38,676 nt of DNA from a virus: positions 1-38,676 of the IMG/VR virus record IMGVR_UViG_3300045996_001824, one strand, 5' to 3'. The stretch's first letter is position 1; each line of letters opens with the position of its first letter. The notes beneath the pieces were generated by a model. That model was given only the letters and a program-made list of their open reading frames with translations. It did no database searches and had not been told where the DNA came from. The position numbers were made by a program, and so were the translations under genes. Shown here one piece after another: positions 11,797-19,194 of this stretch.

Positions 11797-12161
11797 GACT
11801 CAAAGAAGCAATCCGGCACCCGTTCATTCGCCGCTCAGCCTGGGTAGGCTCACATGTTCACGTCGATACTGACTCGATGATTATCCTTGGGGCCCCCTGG
11901 GAGAAAATCAGCCAAGAGGACGTCCAGGCCGACGACTGGGAGGTCTACGTTCCGGGGCCGCCAAAGCTGACGTTCGCGCAGGCGCTCGAAGCCATGTCCG
12001 CGGGCAAACGCGTCAGGCTACCTGATTGGCAACCGGGAGCGACGCTCAGGATAAATGACGGCGGCGAGTTCTGCATGAGACACCAGAACTATGCGGCTGC
12101 GCTGCAGCCTTTCCCAGCTCTTTCTGCTGCGCTCCGGAAGGATTGGCAGGTGGCCGAATGA
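11793..12161 (+). CDS. Tandem Tad2-like (DUF2829) protein, candidate anti-Thoeris (122 aa)
   Basis: Two consecutive units share the DUF2829/Tad2 pattern of an N-terminal E-A-(L/I)...R-x-x-W and a C-terminal D-W-x-V. Unit 1 (about 1-53) runs from RLKEAIRHPFIRRSAW to DVQADDWEVY; unit 2 (about 58-122) from LTFAQALEAMSAGKRVRLPD plus W to LRKDWQVAE. Known Tad2 proteins bind cyclic ADP-ribose-type signals made by Thoeris TIR proteins and so block that defence. Both units are shorter than typical Tad2 and I cannot test the ligand pocket, so activity is inferred. The ATG overlaps the upstream stop. Confidence 0.68.
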   Translation: MRLKEAIRHPFIRRSAWVGSHVHVDTDSMIILGAPWEKISQEDVQADDWEVYVPGPPKLTFAQALEAMSAGKRVRLPDWQPGATLRINDGGEFCMRHQNYAAALQPFPALSAALRKDWQVAE

Positions 12162-12532
12162 AAGCGAGCAGCATCAAGCCCCTGCTCGACACGGCAGCTA
12201 TCGTGTTCAGCATCTGGGCCGTCGTGGCAGCCTGCGTGTGGGCCCTGCTGTCAGGCTGCAGTGGGGTGGACAGCCACCGATCGGCAGAACAGGTCGAACC
12301 CTGCTCAAGTACCGGTAACGATTCAGGTTCGAGTGATCGGTGCGACTACCGCACGGCTGGCGGCGAGTTCACGGCACCGCCAGACCAATGCCTCGAGCTG
12401 CGATACGACGACTGCGTGGGCAAGGTCGACTGCCGAGGCATCCCCAGTGGAACCACCATCGAGGTGCAATGGGTCGGCTACGGCGCGGCGGTCAACATCG
12501 TCGAGCGGGACTGCAGCGAGGTGTGCCTGTGA
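12158..12532 (+). CDS. Cys-rich membrane-anchored lipoprotein (124 aa)
   Basis: The N-terminus has a long hydrophobic segment (TAAIVFSIWAVVAACVWALL) ending in a lipobox LSGC at about residue 34. The exported part is Ser/Gly-rich, then Cys-rich (CDYR, CLELRYDDCVGKVDC, RDCSEVC), suggesting disulphides in the periplasm or at the surface. No family recognised. In a phage, such a protein may modify the envelope or help exclusion; this is inferred. ATGA overlap with the Tad2-like gene. Confidence 0.65.
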   Translation: MKASSIKPLLDTAAIVFSIWAVVAACVWALLSGCSGVDSHRSAEQVEPCSSTGNDSGSSDRCDYRTAGGEFTAPPDQCLELRYDDCVGKVDCRGIPSGTTIEVQWVGYGAAVNIVERDCSEVCL

Positions 12533-12711
12533 GCTGGGCTTGGGGCGAGAGCTTTTTCAAGCAGCTCGAACTTGAGCGAGCTGGCCACACGAGCTCTGCT
12601 CACTGCTGCGCAGGCTGCTGGTGGAGCGCAATCGGCTGCATAATCTGGTGGGCACACATCAACCGCTCGACGGCGGCCGCGCTCGCGGCCTGGTTGCGAG
12701 GTACTCCATGA
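12529..12711 (+). CDS. Small hydrophobic Cys/Trp-rich protein (60 aa)
   Basis: GTGA overlap with the lipoprotein gene. The centre (CCAGCWWSAIGCIIWWAHI) is a likely membrane segment with unusual Cys and Trp density. Probably a small inner-membrane protein that works with the preceding lipoprotein; it is far from the lysis genes, so a holin role is less likely. Confidence 0.55.
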   Translation: MSWAWGESFFKQLELERAGHTSSAHCCAGCWWSAIGCIIWWAHINRSTAAALAAWLRGTP

Positions 12712-13268
12712 CCGACTCGGGAAAACCCAAGAGGGGACAGAAAGCCATCCGACCTGGGGAATTGTTAAGGGGGAGGTCGCCCAGTTCTGTCAAGGAAAAA
12801 GCGACATCCACCGGTCATAAAGGGCCCGGTCGGGATAACTCCAATGCGAGGGCTATTGCCACCGCCGAGCGCCATGCCCAATGGCTGCAACGTCGCAAGG
12901 AGGGCTGGAGCTACCGACGTATTGCGGCAGACTCGGGTGTTGCCATGAGCACGGTCGAGGAGGCTGTCTGGAAGCAGCTCGCGGCCATCCGCCAGGAGCC
13001 TGCCAAGGAGCTGCTCAACCTCGAACTGGAGGCGCTGGACGACCTGATAGACAAGTCCCTCGAGTCCGTGGACGGCGACGAGCTGGAGCGCATCGAGCTG
13101 GTTCGGAAGCTCAGGGCGGACCGGCGGAAGCTGCTCGGCACGGACGCGCCCAGCAAGGTCGCAATCACCCAATCACCAGAGCAGCAGTGGGAGGAAGTCC
13201 GGGCTTGGCTGAGAGAGCCGACTCCGGAGCTCGAGCAGGTGCTACAGGAGGCAGGATGGAGGCGCTGA
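12708..13268 (+). CDS. Terminase small subunit candidate (186 aa)
   Basis: The basic N-terminus leads to an HTH (HAQWLQRRKEGWSYRRIAAD, then SGVAMSTVEEAVWKQL), a long helical pair (LLNLELEALDDLIDKSLESV, ELERIELVRKLRADRRKLLG) and an acidic tail with Trp. A DNA-binding HTH followed by an oligomerisation coiled coil, placed upstream of the large terminase, fits a pac-recognising small subunit. Six small genes lie between it and the large terminase, which is unusual, so the call rests on architecture. Confidence 0.6.
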   Translation: MTDSGKPKRGQKAIRPGELLRGRSPSSVKEKATSTGHKGPGRDNSNARAIATAERHAQWLQRRKEGWSYRRIAADSGVAMSTVEEAVWKQLAAIRQEPAKELLNLELEALDDLIDKSLESVDGDELERIELVRKLRADRRKLLGTDAPSKVAITQSPEQQWEEVRAWLREPTPELEQVLQEAGWRR

Positions 13269-13333
13269 ATCTTCTGGCGGTTGCGTTTGGGGCGTTCGTC
13301 CTGGGGTACAGGACCTGCCAGTTGCGCCGCTGA
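13256..13333 (+). CDS. Micro-protein with one hydrophobic segment (25 aa)
   Basis: ATG 4 bases after AGGAGG, one of the better ribosome-binding sites in the window. Product MEALNLLAVAFGAFVLGYRT then CQLRR, a single short membrane helix with a basic end. It overlaps the 3' end of the small terminase candidate. Confidence 0.5.
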   Translation: MEALNLLAVAFGAFVLGYRTCQLRR

Positions 13334-13380
13334 ACAAATCGACAGGGGTCGGATAGAGACCACGCCAGACCTGGGCGATC

Positions 13381-13686
13381 ATGCTCGCCATGGCTGGTAG
13401 CAAGTCGAAGCCGGAGCCCGAAGCCCCCGAGCTGGCCGGGGTTCCGCTGTGGAAGTTCGTGATGCACTACGACTGCGGCGACCTGGGGTACGCGCGGACC
13501 CTGGTTGTCGGCAGCGAGTACTCAGGCGGCGTCATCAACGGCATCTGCGAAAGCATCGTGGCCCTGACAGAGGGTATCGTTGCGACGTTTGCCATCGGGG
13601 CCAAGGGGTTGCCGGCTCCGCCTGACACGAGACGTCGACGCATGCTGTTCACGGCTGCTGGCTACGGCCTGTTGGAGGCGTCGTGA
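13381..13686 (+). CDS. Hypothetical protein (101 aa)
   Basis: Starts MLAMAGSKSKPEPE; the ATG at 13390 (MAGSKSK) is an equal alternative because neither has a strong ribosome-binding site. The body (LWKFVMHYDCGDLGYARTLV, then VGSEYSGGVINGICESIVAL) looks like a small alpha/beta domain. Unrecognised. The 47 bases before it form one of the few gaps in the rightward operon; I see no promoter there. Confidence 0.6.
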   Translation: MLAMAGSKSKPEPEAPELAGVPLWKFVMHYDCGDLGYARTLVVGSEYSGGVINGICESIVALTEGIVATFAIGAKGLPAPPDTRRRRMLFTAAGYGLLEAS

Positions 13687-13955
13687 CCCTGGCAGAGGCG
13701 ATAGCCGCGTACTCGGCTGCTCTCTCCAAGTTCAACTGGGCTGGGCTCGGCGTCACTGTGGAGATTGGCGAGCAGCCTGACGGCAACGGCAACTGGGGCT
13801 TCGTCAAGTTCACGAAGGGAACGTTCGTGTTCGACATGCTGATTGATCGGGCCGGCGCATCGGGCCTCACCGAAGAGGAGTTTGGATACATGATGGATTC
13901 CTTCATTCGGGAGGCGGCAATTGGCGTGATGGCTCACGAGGAGCCGGTCCAATGA
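13683..13955 (+). CDS. Hypothetical protein (90 aa)
   Basis: GTGA overlap. The product has an N-terminal helix (LAEAIAAYSAALSKFNWAGL), a beta hairpin (GNWGFVKFTKGTFVFDMLID) and a C-terminal acidic helix. No family is recognised. It is coupled to the GroES-like gene that follows. Confidence 0.6.
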   Translation: MTLAEAIAAYSAALSKFNWAGLGVTVEIGEQPDGNGNWGFVKFTKGTFVFDMLIDRAGASGLTEEEFGYMMDSFIREAAIGVMAHEEPVQ

Positions 13956-14344
13956 TTCGCCCCACACAGGACAACGTCCTCCTGAAGCTGCTGCCCGACG
14001 AGACGGTGTCTCCGGGCGGCATCGTCATCCCAGGCTCAGCCCATGGCCGCCGTGCTGTGGATACGCGGCGCGCGGTCGTGCTCGCGGTAGGGCCAGGGCA
14101 CTACCGGACTCGGAGGGAACGTCTCGGCGCGACCGAGCACACGGTGACTACGAGCGTGCTGGTGCCCACGGAACTGAAGGTCGGCGAGGTCGTGCTGGTG
14201 CATGCCCGCGCTGGCCAGAACTACGACCTGGACATCAACGTGCCGCGTCACAACAAGCCCGCAGAGTTGGACGGCGAGCTGCGCATCGTTCGCGAGGATG
14301 AGGTGCTTTGCGTGCTGGAGTCGGCAAGCGAGGCTGCGGAGTGA
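13952..14344 (+). CDS. GroES-like co-chaperonin (130 aa)
   Basis: The Cpn10 fold is clear: IRPTQDNVLLKLLPDETVSP plus GGIVIP at the start, a mid AVVLAVGPGHY strand, VGEVVLVHARAGQNYDLD and the terminal ELRIVREDEVLCVLE. It is about a third longer than bacterial GroES because of an insert with Arg-rich character (about 60-80). Phage co-chaperonins such as T4 gp31 cap host GroEL so that the capsid protein folds; its position just before the head genes fits. The mobile-loop segment (PGSAHGRRAVDTRR) differs from the usual GroES loop. Confidence 0.85.
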   Translation: MIRPTQDNVLLKLLPDETVSPGGIVIPGSAHGRRAVDTRRAVVLAVGPGHYRTRRERLGATEHTVTTSVLVPTELKVGEVVLVHARAGQNYDLDINVPRHNKPAELDGELRIVREDEVLCVLESASEAAE

Positions 14345-14427
14345 AAGTCCACCTCCACGGCACTGACCTGCTGCTCTGGTGCAGCTACTGGCTCGGCCGG
14401 GTGCACCACGGAGACCTGCAGCGGTGA
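14341..14427 (+). CDS. Micro-protein between co-chaperonin and terminase (28 aa)
   Basis: GTG start in a GTGA overlap; product begins VKVHLHGTDLLLWCSYWLGR. Its stop overlaps the terminase GTG in the same manner, so ribosomes pass through it. It may be a genuine micro-protein or simply the coupling device. Confidence 0.45.
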   Translation: MKVHLHGTDLLLWCSYWLGRVHHGDLQR

Positions 14428-15899
14428 GCGCGGCGGTCGACACATCTGCGGCGTTGTCGTCGTGGGCGTCGTTGGCCAAGACGCATGGGCGGAAGTATCT
14501 GCGGGGGCTTCACCCCAAGCAGAGGGCGTTCGTCGAGGATAAGGCGCCTCGAAAGGCTGCACTGTGCTCTCGCCGCGCCGGCAAGACTCGAGGGCTGGGC
14601 GCCTGGTTCTTGGACGGGATGGAGTCACGTCCTGGGCTACGCTCGTCGTACATCACATTGGACCGCTCCCGTGCGCGTCAGATCATGTGGGATGCGACCC
14701 TGTCGAAGATGCGGCAGGAGTACAGTCTCCCGATAAAGCTGGCCACGCGGGACGGCCAGCTCATGTGCGAGCACGAGAACGGCTCGTCGCTCTGGATTGT
14801 CGGCTGTCACGACAAGGGCCAGATCGAGAAGTTCCGCGGCGAGCCGCTCTACCGCGTGGCAGTGGACGAGGCGCAGGCCTTCCCCGAGTGGCTGCGTGAG
14901 CTGGTTGACGACGCGCTAGAGCCAGCAACGGCGGACTATGGTGGCGACATCGCGCTGTGCGGGACGCCTTCGCCGACTCCGATCGGGTACTTCTACGACG
15001 CGACAACGGGCAACGAGCCCGGCTACTCCAACCACAGTTGGACGCTGCGGGACAACCCATACCTGCTGCGGAACAACCCGCGATTCAGCAACGTCGAGGA
15101 GTTTCTGGCTGACCTCCGAGAGCGGCATCGCTGGGGCGAAGACAACCCGACGTACCGCCGTGAGTGGATCGGGCTTTGGGTCGACGACGTTCTTGCGCGC
15201 ATCTACCCGTTCACCATCGAGCGGAACATGTGGATGCCAACGGGCCCGGGCCCGTTCGGGCTGCCTGATGGTGACTACCAGTTCGGCATCGGCGTTGACC
15301 TTGGCTTCAGTGAGCTAACGACGGCGTTCGCGCTGGTCGCCGCCAACCAGAGCACTGGCACCGCGTACGGGATTCGCGCTTACGGGCGCTCGCGGATGAT
15401 TCCGACGGCGCTAGCCGCGCATGTGCAGCAGCTCCAGGAGCTGGTTCGCCAAGAGAGCGGACGCGGCGCTTTGACGGTCGTTGATGAGGGCGCGCTTGGC
15501 AAAGGCTACGCCGAGCAGATGCGCGCCATGGGCGTCGGGTGCGAGGCTGCCGAAAAGAAAGAGAAGCGCGCATACCAGGAGTTCGTCCAAGGCCTGATAC
15601 TGAGCGGCTCTGCACTGGTAGACTTCAGCCGTTGCGGGCAACTCATCGACGAGTCGCGGCAGCTGCAGTTCGACCCAGAGACTGGGCAAGAGGACGAACG
15701 GTTTCCGAACCACGCATGCGACGCGTACTTGTACACGGTCCGCAAGCTGTTTCCGACTTATCGCCCAGAGCAAGAGGCGCCGCAGCCTGGCACACCGGAA
15801 TGGTTCCGCGCCCAGCAAGCCGCGTGGCGTAAGGCCGAGATTGACAAGCAGCTATCCAAACGGAAGCGCTCCTCCAACTTGAGGGATTACCTACGATGA
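14424..15899 (+). CDS. terL: Terminase large subunit (491 aa)
   Basis: Walker A SRRAGKTR at residues 49-56, Walker B with catalytic Glu in VAVDEAQAFPEW (about 150), then an RNase H-type nuclease: GIGVDLGFSELTTAFALVA (first Asp), LTVVDEGALGKGYAEQM and NHACDAYLYTVRKL (last Asp). It pumps DNA into proheads and cuts the concatemer. The GTG at 14424 is chosen because it couples to the upstream micro-ORF; the earlier GTG at 14379 would place low-complexity residues before the conserved start. Confidence 0.95.
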   Translation: MSAAVDTSAALSSWASLAKTHGRKYLRGLHPKQRAFVEDKAPRKAALCSRRAGKTRGLGAWFLDGMESRPGLRSSYITLDRSRARQIMWDATLSKMRQEYSLPIKLATRDGQLMCEHENGSSLWIVGCHDKGQIEKFRGEPLYRVAVDEAQAFPEWLRELVDDALEPATADYGGDIALCGTPSPTPIGYFYDATTGNEPGYSNHSWTLRDNPYLLRNNPRFSNVEEFLADLRERHRWGEDNPTYRREWIGLWVDDVLARIYPFTIERNMWMPTGPGPFGLPDGDYQFGIGVDLGFSELTTAFALVAANQSTGTAYGIRAYGRSRMIPTALAAHVQQLQELVRQESGRGALTVVDEGALGKGYAEQMRAMGVGCEAAEKKEKRAYQEFVQGLILSGSALVDFSRCGQLIDESRQLQFDPETGQEDERFPNHACDAYLYTVRKLFPTYRPEQEAPQPGTPEWFRAQQAAWRKAEIDKQLSKRKRSSNLRDYLR

Positions 15900-15961
15900 T
15901 TGACCGACTCGGGTTGTTCTTGGGGCTCGCGTGGCTCCTCTTCTGCGTGGTGATGTTCTGA
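15896..15961 (+). CDS. Membrane micro-protein (21 aa)
   Basis: ATGA overlap with the terminase stop; product MIDRLGLFLGLAWLLFCVVM then F, an entirely hydrophobic helix. The next ATG overlaps its stop. Small, but its codon-coupled position on both sides argues for translation. Confidence 0.5.
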   Translation: MIDRLGLFLGLAWLLFCVVMF

Positions 15962-16176
15962 TGGCTGACCAGAAAAGCACGGATTGGACCGAAGAGATGA
16001 AGGCGGCCGCGCTAGGTATCTCCGTCGAACAGCTCAGGCAAGAACAGGCGGACTACGAGACAAAGCTGGCGATGGCGAAGGATGCCGAAGCGCGCAAGGC
16101 GGCATCGGGCAAAGCCCTAGAGGCGGTCATTTCCAGACTGAGCGCCCTGGCTGCGGCAGAGGAGGGCGAGTTCTGA
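15961..16176 (+). CDS. Small helical protein before the portal (71 aa)
   Basis: MADQKSTDWTEEMKAAALGI followed by a continuous charged helix (SVEQLRQEQADYETKLAMAK ... ALEAVISRLSALAAAEEGEF). It resembles short coiled-coil head-assembly accessory proteins, though none can be named. ATG overlaps the micro-ORF stop. Confidence 0.6.
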   Translation: MADQKSTDWTEEMKAAALGISVEQLRQEQADYETKLAMAKDAEARKAASGKALEAVISRLSALAAAEEGEF

Positions 16177-18026
16177 TGGCACGCTGGCACGAGCTCTCAG
16201 GCAAATCCCTGGCTGCCGAGGTCACGGACATCGCGAACGACCTCTATGCGAAGCAGTCGGCGCGGCGCTCCCGTTACCTGCGCAACCAGCAGCTCTACGA
16301 ACGCGCGGCGCTGTCGAGCTACGGCGCAGCCGGCTACTACACGAGCGACTACACCGGCACGGTCGACGGGGACCCGCTCGGGCTCATCCGCAGCGCGGTG
16401 CAGACCGGGCACGCGGAGATATACGCCAAGCAGAAGCCCAAGCCCCAGTTCCAGACCTCGGGTGCGGAGTGGAAGATTCGCCGCAAGGCCCAGAAGCTCG
16501 ACAAGATATGCGAGGGCATCCTGGCTCAGCGCGAGGGCCGCTGGATTGACGGCTGGGCGCTGATGCAGGACGCCGGCATCGAGGCCATGGTCCAGGGCGT
16601 CGCGTGCATCTACGTGTACGCCGACCAGGACAACGAGCGCGTGGCGCATGAGCTTGTCCCCTGCTGCGAGCTGTACGTGGACCCAGTGGAAGGGCGCGAG
16701 CCGCAGAACATGTTCCGGGTGAGCGGCATCGACGCTGACAGCGCGGTGGCCCTGTTCGGCGAGGAGCATCGCCGCGTCATCGAGTCAGCGGAGGAGTTCG
16801 AGCAGGCCCAGGGTTTGGGGCTCGGACAGAGCCGCTCGGTGCGCCGGGTCAAGATGGTCTGCGCCTGGCGCCTGCCGGTGAGCAAGGAGAAGCCGGGCAA
16901 GTGGGCGATCGCCATCGGTGGCGCGCTGATGGATGAGGGCGAGTGGACGGCCCCCGACTTCCCGTTCGTGCGCATCTACTGGGAGCCACATCGCAGCGGC
17001 ATCTGGGGCGCGGGCGTGGTGGACGATGGCGCGCGGCTGGCAGAGCAAGCTGGCGAACTGGACCAGCGCCTGCTCAAGCGTGCGCACATCGCCTCCGGCA
17101 AAAAGGTCTTCTACCGAGATGGCTCGGTCCCTCCGGAGGCGTTCGAGCGCAACGATCCCGAGGTCGCAATTCCGGTTCAGTCTGGGCAGGAGTTCCCGCA
17201 GGAGACGCTGACTCCACCGTTTACCGACGCGGAGTTCCAGTATGCCAAAAGCAAGATATCCCAGTTCTGGGACACCATCGGCATCTCGCAAGTCGGCGCT
17301 GCTGCGCGCCGCGAGCCTGGCGTGGAATCTGCCGTGGCCATGCGTACCCTCAACGACGTCAAGAGCGGGCGTCAGCTGCCGAAGGGGCAGCGTTTCGAGT
17401 CTGCGTTTGTTGACCTCGCTCACCAGTACGTCTGGCGGCTGAAGGAGCTTGCGGAGAATGATCCGAAGTTCGTTGTCAGGTGGCCAGGCAAGCAGACGCT
17501 GCAGGAGGTCAAGTGGGCGGACGCGGACATCCGCGACGAGCCCTACGCGATCACCGTAGCGCCCGCGAGCTCGCTACCGAGCGACCCTGCAGGGCGCCTC
17601 AGCATGGCCGGAGAGCTCTTCTCGCAGCGGCTCATCACTCCGCAGACCTACAAGCAGCTGCTCGGCTGGCCCGACCTGGAGCAGGAGCTCCGCAACGAGA
17701 CGGCCGAGTACGAATATATCGAGATGCTCATTGACGAGTACCTCGACGCGGAAGAGGGCGACTGGGACGCCGGGGAGTACGAGTCTCCCGACGGGACCAT
17801 CCTCGACAAGCCGCGGGCGCTCATGCGGTTCAGCGCCGCCTACTTCCAAGCCAAGCGCGATAAGGCGCCGCCGTTCAACACGGAGCTGCTCAAGCGCTAC
17901 ATCATGGAACTCGACGCGCTGATTCAAGCGGCCGCCGCGGCTGCTGCGGCGCTCCAACAGGGCCAAGTGCCCGCACCACCACCAGGCGGGCCGATGCCGC
18001 CGCAAGGGGTACCGAATGCCGCCTGA
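16176..18026 (+). CDS. Portal protein (616 aa)
   Basis: A large protein directly downstream of the terminase with portal character: an N-terminal helical stem (LAAEVTDIANDLYAKQSARR), a wing with EIYAKQKPKPQFQTSG and GIEAMVQGVACIYVYADQDN, a central P-loop-like HRSGIWGAGVVDDGARLAEQ, and a long C-terminal helix with an Ala-rich barrel and Pro-rich end. It would form the dodecameric ring through which DNA enters. Size and the absence of long-tail genes fit podovirus portals. The ATG overlaps the upstream stop (TGATG). Confidence 0.88.
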   Translation: MARWHELSGKSLAAEVTDIANDLYAKQSARRSRYLRNQQLYERAALSSYGAAGYYTSDYTGTVDGDPLGLIRSAVQTGHAEIYAKQKPKPQFQTSGAEWKIRRKAQKLDKICEGILAQREGRWIDGWALMQDAGIEAMVQGVACIYVYADQDNERVAHELVPCCELYVDPVEGREPQNMFRVSGIDADSAVALFGEEHRRVIESAEEFEQAQGLGLGQSRSVRRVKMVCAWRLPVSKEKPGKWAIAIGGALMDEGEWTAPDFPFVRIYWEPHRSGIWGAGVVDDGARLAEQAGELDQRLLKRAHIASGKKVFYRDGSVPPEAFERNDPEVAIPVQSGQEFPQETLTPPFTDAEFQYAKSKISQFWDTIGISQVGAAARREPGVESAVAMRTLNDVKSGRQLPKGQRFESAFVDLAHQYVWRLKELAENDPKFVVRWPGKQTLQEVKWADADIRDEPYAITVAPASSLPSDPAGRLSMAGELFSQRLITPQTYKQLLGWPDLEQELRNETAEYEYIEMLIDEYLDAEEGDWDAGEYESPDGTILDKPRALMRFSAAYFQAKRDKAPPFNTELLKRYIMELDALIQAAAAAAAALQQGQVPAPPPGGPMPPQGVPNAA

Positions 18027-19167
18027 TGACCTGCTCGAAGCCTGGACCCGCGCCGGTGAGGCGCTTGCCGCAACGCCAGCGGATCCAGCCGCTGCCACAC
18101 CGCCACCAAGCCCGACAACGCCTGTCCGCGACGAGAAGTCCGGGCAGTTCCGGAAAGCAGACGCCAGTGGTGCGACTCAAAAGCCTGAACCCGCGGCAGC
18201 GGCCGTGGAAGCTGACACGGATGCAACAAGTCCGGCTCCAGCGAAGGCCAAGGACGCTGGTGGTTCTCCTGCAGAAGGAAAGCGCCAGCAGTTCGAAGCC
18301 CTCGCCAAGGAGCTAGGCTTCGAGCTCGAGCAGAACCGTGTGACCGTGGCCGAGCGTGCTGCGTTCCGCGAGGAGAAGCGCAAGGCCAAGGCCGCGATCG
18401 CCCAGCAGGAAGCCGAGGTCCGCCAACGCCTGCAGCAGGAGATTGGCATGACCCGGCAGCAGGCCGCCGCTGTGGCCGCCGCCAACAAGGCGCTCGAAGC
18501 GGGTGACTTCGACGAGTTCGCCAAGGCCCTCGGGCGCAAGGATTGGAACGAGCTGAACGGCGAGGTGCTCCAGCGCTTCACGGACCCCAACTTCAAGCGA
18601 TTGCGCGACCTCGAGAAGGCGCACAAGGAGCGCGAAGAGCGCGAGCAGCAGATGCTCCGGGAGAGCCAAGCCCGGCAGCAGCAGGCAGCGCAGCAGCAGC
18701 GCATAACCGCCTACAAGCAGGAACTAGCGCAGCAGCTTGCAGCCTGCGAAGACCCGCTCGCAGCGGCGTTCCATGATGACCCGCTGTTCGTCGACGCGGT
18801 GTTCAAGGTCCAGCGCGAGTACTACCAGGAGCACGGCGAGGCGCTGCCCATTGCCGAGGCCATCAAGATGAAGCCGCGGGACGGCGGTTCTCCCTTGTTC
18901 GAAGAGATGCGCGGGCTATACTCCCGACTGAAGAAGGCCTTCCCCGAAGGTGCCCAAGAGGCAGATCGGGAGTCAGCCGCGAAAGCAGCTGAAAGTGGCC
19001 GGGCCGCTGAGTTGCCCGTGAGGAAGAAGGTTCCCACCTCAATCCCTCAACGGAAGGCGACGGACGCAGCGGCAAGCAAACCTCTCCCGGTCGATTCTAA
19101 GGAATGGATGGACGCCGCAGTTGCGCGCATGAGCCAGGCCATCGAGAAAGACGTCAAGGGAGCGTAG
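18016..19167 (+). CDS. Scaffolding protein (383 aa)
   Basis: Located between portal and major capsid genes. The N-terminal 90 residues are disordered Pro/Ala/Thr-rich, the centre is a long charged coiled coil (REEKRKAKAAIAQQEAEVRQ ... EKAHKEREEREQQMLRESQA, then Gln-rich), and the C-terminus is short and basic (ELPVRKKVPTSIPQRK), the usual place for capsid contact. It would guide prohead assembly and leave or be degraded; no protease motif is visible. Overlaps the portal gene by 11 bases. Confidence 0.85.
   Translation: MPPDDLLEAWTRAGEALAATPADPAAATPPPSPTTPVRDEKSGQFRKADASGATQKPEPAAAAVEADTDATSPAPAKAKDAGGSPAEGKRQQFEALAKELGFELEQNRVTVAERAAFREEKRKAKAAIAQQEAEVRQRLQQEIGMTRQQAAAVAAANKALEAGDFDEFAKALGRKDWNELNGEVLQRFTDPNFKRLRDLEKAHKEREEREQQMLRESQARQQQAAQQQRITAYKQELAQQLAACEDPLAAAFHDDPLFVDAVFKVQREYYQEHGEALPIAEAIKMKPRDGGSPLFEEMRGLYSRLKKAFPEGAQEADRESAAKAAESGRAAELPVRKKVPTSIPQRKATDAAASKPLPVDSKEWMDAAVARMSQAIEKDVKGA
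19156..19162 (+). promoter_or_regulatory. Distal ribosome-binding site (AAGGGAG) for the capsid gene
   Basis: The only good purine-rich site before the capsid ATG lies 32 bases upstream, in the scaffold 3' end. An 18-base hairpin sits in between; if it folds, the effective spacing falls to about 14 bases. Confidence 0.4.
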
Positions 19168-19175
19168 CCGAGAGC

Positions 19176-19193
19176 GTCGCGTCGACACGCGAC
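19176..19193 (+). promoter_or_regulatory. Hairpin immediately before the capsid start (GTCGCGT-CGAC-ACGCGAC)
   Basis: A perfect 7-bp GC-rich stem with a 4-base loop ending one base before the capsid ATG at 19195. It occupies the position where a ribosome-binding site would normally lie. Confidence 0.65.
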
Positions 19194-19194
19194 A

